A DNA stretch of 5,496 bases from Lachnospiraceae bacterium (GTDB taxonomy: Bacteria > Bacillota_A > Clostridia > Lachnospirales > Lachnospiraceae): contig JAGDDC010000102.1 of the NCBI GenBank assembly GCA_017958245.1, positions 1-5,496 of the forward strand. The letters run 5' to 3'. Within the stretch, counting starts at the first letter, position 1. The number at the start of each line of letters is the position of its first letter. The notes beneath the pieces are model-generated. The model worked only from the letters and a program-made list of their open reading frames with translations. It ran no database searches and was not told the origin of the DNA. The position numbers were made by a program, and so were the translations under genes. Positions 1 through 4,630 of the stretch are shown one piece after another.

Positions 1-1582
1 CGGAGAGAGCATGCCCAGACAGGCTGCGGTCGGAGACGAGGTCATAAGCGGCTGCATCAACATGACCGGAGTCCTGAAGATCCGCACTACAAGAGAGTTC
101 GGCGAGTCGACGGTATCCAAGATCCTCGATCTTGTCGAGAACTCAAGCTCCAAGAAATCCAAGTCCGAGAAGTTTATCTCAAAATTCGCGAGAGTCTACA
201 CACCCGCGGTGTGCATAGCTGCGCTTGCCGTGGCGCTGATCCCTCCGATCGTGCGTCTGCTTGCGCTGGGGCTCGACGGCGACTGGAAGACCTGGGTATA
301 CAACGCACTCACTTTCCTTGTGACAAGCTGCCCCTGCGCTATCGTCATAAGCATCCCCCTCACGTTCTTTGCGGGGATCGGCGGAGCCGGGCGGGACGGT
401 ATCCTCATCAAGGGTTCGAACTATCTTGAGACGCTCTCCAAGGTGAAGACCGTCGTGTTCGACAAGACAGGCACCATGACTCAGGGAGTCTTTGAGGTGA
501 GCGGTGTTCACCATTCGAGCTTAAGCGATGAGCATTTGCTCGAACTCGCCGCGCTCGTGGAGAGCAGGAGCACCCACCCGATAGCGAGGAGCATCGTGCA
601 CGCCTCCTGCAAATACACCTGCGGCGGCGTCTGCGAACACGGCTGCAGGCATCTTGACCTGTCGCGCGTGACCGACGTCGAGGAGATCGGCGGCAACGGT
701 GTCGTGGCAACGGTCAACATAAAGGGACTTCCCTTCGCGGACCTGATCGGTTCGGCAGCAAGGGAAGGACGCGCTGCTGAGACGGGCACAGACACGGAGG
801 CCGGCACAGGTACCGGCACAGATGCCGGGGCCAGCAAGGGCACTGACGTGATCCGTGTCGCTGTCGGCAACGAGAAGCTTATGGAAAAGGTGGGCGCTGC
901 CCACGTTCACTGCCACATGGTCGGGACCATAGTCCACGTGGCGATAGACGGCGCTTACGCCGGACACGTAGTCATTTCCGATGTGATCAAGCCTGATGCA
1001 AAGCAGGCGATCGCGGAGCTCAAGAAGTCGGGTATCACCCGCACGGTCATGCTGACCGGCGACTCGCACAAGGTCGCGCAGTCGGTGGCGGCGGAACTCG
1101 GGATCGACGAGGTCGAGAGCGAGCTGCTTCCCGCCGACAAGGTCACCAAGGTCGAAGAGCTTCTCGACGCAAATGCTGCGTACCCCGGCCGAAAGCTGGC
1201 ATTTGTCGGAGACGGCATCAACGACGCTCCCGTGCTCTCGAGAGCGGACATCGGCATAGCGATGGGCGCGCTCGGCTCGGATGCGGCGATAGAGGCTGCG
1301 GACGTCGTGCTCATGGACGACAGCCCGCTGAAGATCTCGAGAGCTATCAGGATCTCGCGCAAATGTCTCCGCATAGTCTACGAAAACATATATTTCGCGA
1401 TCACGATCAAGATCCTGTGTCTGGTCCTTGTCCCCTTCGGGATAGTCGGGATGGGCGCTGCGATATTTGCAGACGTGGGAGTTATGGTGCTCGCGGTGCT
1501 CAACGCGATCCGCGCCCTCTTTGTGAAGAGGACGGCCCCGAGCAAGAGGCCCGTCCCCTTAAAGACCGGGCAGGACGCATAA
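1..1582 (+). CDS. cadA: Heavy-metal P1B-type ATPase (Zn/Cd/Pb exporter, CadA/ZntA-like), 5' end missing
   Basis: Integral membrane ATPase that pumps soft divalent cations out of the cell. The first in-frame ATG (position 11) is not the start: the bases before it read Gly-Glu-Ser, completing the actuator-domain TGES motif, so the N-terminal metal-binding region and first helices lie off the left edge. Visible landmarks: the CPC metal-site motif in a membrane helix (329-337), the DKTGT phosphorylation site (Asp at 461-463), the HP motif of the nucleotide-binding domain (575-580), TGDS (1055-1066), GDGINDAP (1208-1231), and two final helices carrying the conserved Lys (1409-1411) and Asp (1472-1474) typical of Zn/Cd/Pb pumps (P1B-2). 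Stop is TAA. Odd points are a CxxxCxxxCxxxC cassette after the HP motif and a Gly/Thr/Ala/Asp-rich insert at about 740-850. The ArsR-type gene 20 bp downstream supports a metal-resistance role. The exact metal cannot be fixed from sequence. Confidence 0.95.
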   Translation, partial: GESMPRQAAVGDEVISGCINMTGVLKIRTTREFGESTVSKILDLVENSSSKKSKSEKFISKFARVYTPAVCIAALAVALIPPIVRLLALGLDGDWKTWVYNALTFLVTSCPCAIVISIPLTFFAGIGGAGRDGILIKGSNYLETLSKVKTVVFDKTGTMTQGVFEVSGVHHSSLSDEHLLELAALVESRSTHPIARSIVHASCKYTCGGVCEHGCRHLDLSRVTDVEEIGGNGVVATVNIKGLPFADLIGSAAREGRAAETGTDTEAGTGTGTDAGASKGTDVIRVAVGNEKLMEKVGAAHVHCHMVGTIVHVAIDGAYAGHVVISDVIKPDAKQAIAELKKSGITRTVMLTGDSHKVAQSVAAELGIDEVESELLPADKVTKVEELLDANAAYPGRKLAFVGDGINDAPVLSRADIGIAMGALGSDAAIEAADVVLMDDSPLKISRAIRISRKCLRIVYENIYFAITIKILCLVLVPFGIVGMGAAIFADVGVMVLAVLNAIRALFVKRTAPSKRPVPLKTGQDA

Positions 1583-1591
1583 GCGGATCAT

Positions 1592-1598
1592 GAGGAGG
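1592..1598 (+). promoter_or_regulatory. Ribosome binding site of the ArsR-family gene
   Basis: GAGGAGG lies 4 bases before the ATG at 1603, in the 20-base gap after the ATPase stop codon. It fixes the start and shows the repressor is translated from the same message as the pump. Confidence 0.8.
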
Positions 1599-1602
1599 AC
1601 AA

Positions 1603-1974
1603 ATGGCTGAAAAGATAAAGAAAAACGACATGTGCTGCGAGGAGACGGTGGTCCACAGAGACCTTCTCGCGAAGGTCGAGGGCGGTATGCCCGAAGAGGA
1701 GGAACTCTACGATCTCGCCGAGCTCTTCAAAGTCTTTGGCGACTCGACGCGCATCAGGATACTCTTCGCCCTCCACGAGGCGGAGGTCTGCGTCTGCGAC
1801 CTCGCGGAAGCGCTCTCCATGACGCAGTCCGCGGTGTCACACCAGCTTGGGATCCTCAAGCGGAGCAGGCTCGTAAAGAGCAGGCGCGACGGCAAGCAGA
1901 TATTCTACTCGCTCTCGGATGACCACGTCCACACGATCATCGCCCAGGGCATGGAGCATATCGAGGAAGACTGA
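1603..1974 (+). CDS. ArsR/SmtB-family metal-responsive transcriptional repressor
   Basis: A 123-residue winged-helix dimeric repressor that would leave its operator when metal binds. The core reads FGDSTRIRIL at about 45-54 and the recognition helix region TQSAVSHQLGILK at about 74-86, followed by the wing (about 94-104). Two metal-site signatures are visible. The first is a CadC-like set with Cys11 and Cys12 near the N-terminus and Cys63/Cys65 in the VCVCD segment of helix 3. The second is an SmtB/CzrA-like C-terminal site with Asp106, His108, His119 and Glu122, spaced exactly as in SmtB (DxH, then His 11 residues on, then Glu 3 further). It probably represses its own operon, including the upstream ATPase; the operator should lie upstream of the window. 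CadC-, CmtR- and SmtB-type labels are all possible, so no symbol is given. Confidence 0.93.
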   Translation: MAEKIKKNDMCCEETVVHRDLLAKVEGGMPEEEELYDLAELFKVFGDSTRIRILFALHEAEVCVCDLAEALSMTQSAVSHQLGILKRSRLVKSRRDGKQIFYSLSDDHVHTIIAQGMEHIEED

Positions 1975-2036
1975 ACAGACTGCCCTGCGTCCTCCGATTG
2001 TCCGTAAGGGGTAGTGCATTCCCGTGGCAAATGAGC

Positions 2037-2042
2037 TATAAT
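2037..2042 (+). promoter_or_regulatory. -10 box of a probable promoter for the DUF6935-like gene
   Basis: A perfect TATAAT. At 17 bp spacing the -35 position (2014-2019, GTGCAT) is poor and there is no TG extension, so strength is uncertain. Transcription would start near 2049, giving a leader of about 70 nt. No T-tailed hairpin separates it from the ArsR gene, so read-through from the metal operon is also possible. Confidence 0.5.
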
Positions 2043-2060
2043 CAAAGAACATCATGCGGG

Positions 2061-2105
2061 CGGGCACAGTACAAGAGGCCCGGACTATGCTTGCCGCTAT
2101 GGCGG
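2061..2105 (+). other. Leader of the DUF6935-like gene with two small potential hairpins
   Basis: CGGGC (2061-2065) can pair with GCCCG (2078-2082) around a 12-nt loop. CCGC (2094-2097) can pair with GCGG (2102-2105) around TATG, ending at the edge of the ribosome binding site (GGAAAGGA, 2104-2111). Both stems are short. I recognise no riboswitch. Confidence 0.3.
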
Positions 2106-2117
2106 AAAGGACGACAC

Positions 2118-2621
2118 ATGGCAAACAGATCAGAAACTTTTACTTTTAATTCACTCCCGGAGAATCTCGCGGAGCTCAAAGCTTTTCCGGAGGCAGATCT
2201 CAAGTCTCCCTTCAAGACTGCGGCGCTCGCAGTGCTCGCTTTCCTGCGCTATGAGGAGAGTCCCGACGACTGCTTCGAGATGCTCGATTTTCTCATGGGG
2301 CCTGAGGAGGTGACTCCGTTCCAGAAGCAGTTCATAAGAGACCGCCTGGTAGGCAAGAGTTACGTGGCGAGATCGTTCCTTGCGGGCACATCCCCGAGCA
2401 ACGATTACACACCGTCGACGCCCTACTCGATCACCGTGAGCGACAACCCCTACTCCTATCAGTCACAGGGCTATGCAACGCTCTACATCAAGTCCTCGGG
2501 CGCGGACAGCCTCCGCCAGATCACGATGAGGACCAAGCCCAGCACGGGAGAGTGGTTCGTGAACCAGCAAATGCTCCTCGCGGACATCCGCGTTCCTCAG
2601 AGCGCAGATTCCTGGGCGTGA
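2118..2621 (+). CDS. Uncharacterised soluble protein, DUF6935-like
   Basis: A 167-residue protein without signal peptide or membrane helix, so probably cytoplasmic. The start at 2118 is chosen because GGAAAGGA sits 6 bases upstream and because the TATAAT box at 2037 would fall inside any longer reading frame. The N-terminal part (about 1-85) looks helical, with a PFKTAALAVLAF segment and a MLDFLMGPE segment. The C-terminal part (about 95-167) is rich in Tyr, Ser, Thr and Pro and looks beta-structured, including TPYSITVSDNPYS, YATLYIKSSGADS and the ending IRVPQSADSWA. From memory this matches a Clostridia family named DUF6935, whose function I do not know; the family name should be treated as probable. 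It appears to be a single-gene unit between a metal-efflux operon and a c-di-AMP operon, and nothing ties it to either. Confidence 0.85.
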   Translation: MANRSETFTFNSLPENLAELKAFPEADLKSPFKTAALAVLAFLRYEESPDDCFEMLDFLMGPEEVTPFQKQFIRDRLVGKSYVARSFLAGTSPSNDYTPSTPYSITVSDNPYSYQSQGYATLYIKSSGADSLRQITMRTKPSTGEWFVNQQMLLADIRVPQSADSWA

Positions 2622-2650
2622 CACGGAATAAAAGGTTTATAAAGCATCTA

Positions 2651-2720
2651 AAAGTGCCTGCTGCAAACTATTTTTGCCATACAAAAGCAAAGAAGTTTGC
2701 AGCAGGCACTTTCTTTATTT
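2651..2720 (+). terminator. Long near-perfect hairpin, probable terminator of the DUF6935-like gene
   Basis: The 19-base arm at 2651-2669 (AAAGTGCCTGCTGCAAACT) is exactly complementary to 2694-2712. After one bulged A (2670), 2671-2677 can pair with 2687-2693 including one G-U, leaving a 9-nt loop. The stem is thus about 26 bp, followed by a T-rich but broken tail, CTTTATTT. It starts 30 bp after the stop codon. It is longer than an ordinary intrinsic terminator and the tail is imperfect, so a mobile or RNA-processing palindrome is an alternative. Confidence 0.75.
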
Positions 2721-2759
2721 GGCTATAAATAAAAAACACTCGTATTCTTGGAAGTGTTG

Positions 2760-2768
2760 TGCTATAAT
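2760..2768 (+). promoter_or_regulatory. Extended -10 promoter of the cdaA operon
   Basis: TGCTATAAT is a full extended -10 (TGn plus a perfect TATAAT). The -35 candidate at 17 bp spacing (2740-2745, TCGTAT) is weak, as is common for extended -10 promoters. It lies downstream of the long hairpin and about 60 bp before the first gene, so it is well placed to start the membrane protein-cdaA operon near position 2775. Confidence 0.7.
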
Positions 2769-2781
2769 ACTATGGAATATG

Positions 2782-2810
2782 CGAAGGCATGTTTTTTTGG
2801 CATGCCTGCG
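2782..2810 (+). promoter_or_regulatory. Leader hairpin just upstream of the first operon gene
   Basis: AGGCATG (2785-2791) pairs perfectly with CATGCCT (2801-2807) around a 9-nt loop of seven T and two G. Two more G-C pairs are possible below an A-G mismatch. It ends 6 bases before the AAGGAGG ribosome binding site (2817-2823). It could affect mRNA stability or ribosome access. It is not a terminator, since the T run is in the loop. Confidence 0.45.
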
Positions 2811-2827
2811 GGGAAGAAGGAGGCTTT

Positions 2828-3379
2828 ATGCTAAACGACAGGAAAGTCAGGCTTATGACCAAGCTTGCCCTGTACGAGACGAAAGAAGGCAAAGAAGACA
2901 TAAAGCTCGGCAAGTACTACAAGACGGATTACGCGAGGCTTCAGGTCTTAAAGACCGGCATCGCGGTGACATTTGGCTATGTATTGCTTGTGGCTATGTA
3001 TGTTTTATATAATCTCGAATACTTCATCGAAGATGCGGTCATCATAGACTGGAAGGGGCTCGGCAAGAAGGCCCTCGGCATATATGCCGCGATCATGACC
3101 GTATATCTGATCGGAACGCTGCTCGGCTACTCGATCAGATACAGCCTCTCGAGAAGGAAGCTCTCGAAGTACTTCAGGCTGCTCAAGAGGCTGAAGCTCT
3201 TATACAGGGACGAGGAGAACGGCATCCCCACCGACAGGACCGAGGATGACGAGGACGAGGAGGAGCTCGAGGACGAGTTCGTGGCATCGGCCGCAAGAGA
3301 GTTGAAAAACGAGTTCCAAAGTCCTGAGATGACGGAGGGATCGGAGGAAACCATAGATGACGATACTTTTAGAAATTAG
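2828..3379 (+). CDS. Uncharacterised two-helix membrane protein with acidic tail, cdaA operon
   Basis: A 183-residue protein of unknown function. The start at 2828 follows AAGGAGG at a 4-base gap; an ATG at 2789 lies inside the leader hairpin and is rejected. The N-terminus (1-40) is basic and polar, ending YYKTDYARLQVLKTG. Transmembrane helices are predicted by eye at about 42-62 and 82-104. They are followed by a basic stretch (about 109-127, many Arg/Lys/Leu) and a strongly acidic tail in which 11 of 12 residues at 3242-3277 are Asp or Glu. Both termini are probably cytoplasmic. The 3' end overlaps the next gene by 23 bp, implying translational coupling. I recall similar small membrane proteins before cdaA in Lachnospiraceae, but no assigned role. 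Confidence 0.88.
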   Translation: MLNDRKVRLMTKLALYETKEGKEDIKLGKYYKTDYARLQVLKTGIAVTFGYVLLVAMYVLYNLEYFIEDAVIIDWKGLGKKALGIYAAIMTVYLIGTLLGYSIRYSLSRRKLSKYFRLLKRLKLLYRDEENGIPTDRTEDDEDEEELEDEFVASAARELKNEFQSPEMTEGSEETIDDDTFRN

Positions 3380-3833
3380 GACAAAACTGAGGAAGATATA
3401 CCAGAAAAACTCGATGATCATAGACCCCGTGTTCAGGTTCATCGTGGCTTTCCTGGCTTTCACCCAGATAAACGACCGGGTAGGCTATGACGCGAGGTTC
3501 TCGAGACTCTCGGTCAAGCTGCTGCTGTCACTCATAAGCGCGCTGGCACCTTGGGGAGTCATGGTGTTCCTCGCTATGGCGCTCGTGCTTGCGCACGTAT
3601 ACTTTGTATCAAAGTTCCTCGCGATCTTTGTGCTGGTAGTGTTTATCATACTCTACTGCTTCTTCCTGAGGTTCACACCGAAGCTCGGGCTTGCGGTGGT
3701 AGCGATACCGATACTCACCCCGCTGAACCTTCACTACGCGGTGCCGATGTATCTGGGGCTCACGCAGAACCCGCTCTCGATCATCCCCACCATATGTGGT
3801 GTGACGATATACAACCTCTTCGAAGTGGTCTAG
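3357..3833 (+). CDS. Polytopic membrane protein, N-terminal half of an interrupted ~400-residue protein
   Basis: A 158-residue hydrophobic protein with GGAGG (3343-3347) 9 bases before the ATG and a 23-bp overlap with the preceding gene. The N-terminal 20 residues are basic (MTILLEIRTKLRKIYQK). Four or five membrane segments follow at about 24-38, 53-80, 85-105, 109-122 and 125-155. It ends at TAG (3831-3833) in the motif IYNLFEVV. The following gene lies in exactly the same frame, with only eight sense codons between the TAG and its ATG. From memory, related Clostridia encode both halves as one protein, sometimes loosely labelled ABC transporter permease, although no ABC-permease motif is evident here. 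Either a nonsense mutation, a sequence error, or a genuine split gene. Function unknown. Confidence 0.82.
   Translation: MTILLEIRTKLRKIYQKNSMIIDPVFRFIVAFLAFTQINDRVGYDARFSRLSVKLLLSLISALAPWGVMVFLAMALVLAHVYFVSKFLAIFVLVVFIILYCFFLRFTPKLGLAVVAIPILTPLNLHYAVPMYLGLTQNPLSIIPTICGVTIYNLFEVV
3831..3833 (+). other. In-frame amber codon separating two halves of a membrane protein
   Basis: Positions 3357 and 3858 are in the same frame and this TAG is the only stop between 3357 and 4565. Suppressing it gives a continuous 402-residue frame, joined through the linker residues IAAERQVE. TAG also ends the genes at 3379 and 4565, so it is an ordinary stop codon here and there is no sign of code reassignment. Confidence 0.9.
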
Positions 3834-3857
3834 ATCGCTGCGGAGAGACAGGTCGAG

Positions 3858-4565
3858 ATGTCGCTCGACGACATAATCGGCCTTTACACGGAAGTTATAG
3901 ACGCTCTCCTTGCAAACAAGGAGATGCTCATAGTCATGGCGATCTTCGCGCTCGTGATAGTAGTGATCTTCGCCATCAGGAAGTTCTCGTTTGACTTCTC
4001 CTTTGAGATCGCGCTGGTCGCAGGCATGGTGATCAACATCATCGGTTTCCTCGTGGGGAACCTCAAGTTCGGCCTGAGCGTGAGCATCGGAGGACTCATC
4101 CTCATGTCGATACTGAGCGCAGCGATAGTGCTCGTGCTCTACTTCATGAAGAGGCTGCTCGACTACACCGCGGTGGAGAGAGTACAGTTCGAGGACGACG
4201 ATTATTATTACTACGTGAAGGCAGTGCCCAAGATCAACATACCCGAGAAGACTCACAAGGTAAAGCATATCAACAAGAAGAAGGGCATCGAGGAGGAGAA
4301 GGAATCCTACGAGACGGATTTCGAGGTGGACGACTTCACTTCGGACCTCGCAACGAGGCGCTCGGATCTCGCTGAGACCCGCAAGCCCCTGCAGGATGAA
4401 ACTCCCGTGCAGGTATCTGACCTTGACTTTGACGACGCACCCGATTACGGGATCCACAAGAACTACGTCGACACAAGGGAGGACGCCTACTTAAAGGGCG
4501 AGGAGAACTTCGACGATTTCGAGGTCGACCTGACACTCGATGACGACAAGAACACAAGATTCTAG
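3858..4565 (+). CDS. Membrane protein with acidic cytoplasmic tail, C-terminal half of the interrupted protein
   Basis: A 235-residue product if translation restarts at this ATG. Ribosome binding potential is weak (GGAG at 3842-3845, AGG at 3850-3852), which favours coupling to the upstream half or an originally fused gene. Membrane segments are at about 22-41, 48-66 and 74-96. They are followed by VERVQFEDDDYYYYVKAVPK (about 107-126), an acidic-then-tetra-tyrosine motif I recall as characteristic of the family in Clostridia. The rest (about 127-235) is a charged, probably disordered tail: first Lys-rich (KTHKVKHINKKK), then acidic with repeated Asp/Glu/Phe clusters. The frame shows no decay. 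It lies 65 bp before cdaA in the same direction, so a role linked to c-di-AMP or the envelope is plausible but unproven. Confidence 0.8.
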   Translation: MSLDDIIGLYTEVIDALLANKEMLIVMAIFALVIVVIFAIRKFSFDFSFEIALVAGMVINIIGFLVGNLKFGLSVSIGGLILMSILSAAIVLVLYFMKRLLDYTAVERVQFEDDDYYYYVKAVPKINIPEKTHKVKHINKKKGIEEEKESYETDFEVDDFTSDLATRRSDLAETRKPLQDETPVQVSDLDFDDAPDYGIHKNYVDTREDAYLKGEENFDDFEVDLTLDDDKNTRF

Positions 4566-4618
4566 CGGCATAAGCCACACAGGACGAGGGTAGGCACGCG
4601 GCAAGACCGCAAGGTTTC

Positions 4619-4623
4619 GGGAG
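4619..4623 (+). promoter_or_regulatory. Ribosome binding site of cdaA
   Basis: GGGAG lies 7 bases before the ATG at 4631. The 65-bp gap from the previous stop has no terminator and no clear promoter, only a 4-bp hairpin (4598-4610), so cdaA is probably transcribed from the 2760 promoter. Confidence 0.65.
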
Positions 4624-4630
4624 CAGGCAG

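Noticed and set aside
11..13. ATG as the true start of the ATPase
   Set aside because: The in-frame codons just before it give Gly-Glu-Ser, completing the TGES actuator motif, so the reading frame continues upstream of the window.
521..1374. Long minus-strand frames within the ATPase gene
   Set aside because: They are shadows of a confidently identified coding sequence, rich in Arg, Ser and Ala, with no start signals or known motifs.
1998..2117. TTG-started N-terminal extension of the DUF6935-like gene
   Set aside because: It overlaps the TATAAT promoter, has no good ribosome binding site, and its encoded residues look non-protein-like; ATG 2118 has GGAAAGGA at proper spacing.
2789..2827. 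ATG 2789 as start of the 183-residue membrane protein
   Set aside because: It lies inside the leader hairpin without a ribosome binding site, whereas ATG 2828 directly follows AAGGAGG.
2674..3012. 112-residue + strand frame overlapping the hairpin and first operon gene
   Set aside because: It starts inside the hairpin loop, lacks a ribosome binding site, and its second half is an out-of-frame shadow of the 2828 membrane protein.
3831..3833. TAG recoded as pyrrolysine or as a sense codon
   Set aside because: TAG terminates two other genes here (3379, 4565), and there is no pyrrolysine machinery or insertion element visible in the window.
3609..4457. 282-codon open frame on the minus strand
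   Set aside because: It is an antisense shadow of the two membrane-protein frames, rich in His, Asp, Glu and Val from mirrored codons, with no ribosome binding site and no recognisable domain.
4598..4610. Hairpin before cdaA as a terminator or riboswitch
   Set aside because: The stem is only 4 bp (GCGG/CCGC) with no T tail, and no known riboswitch consensus is evident.
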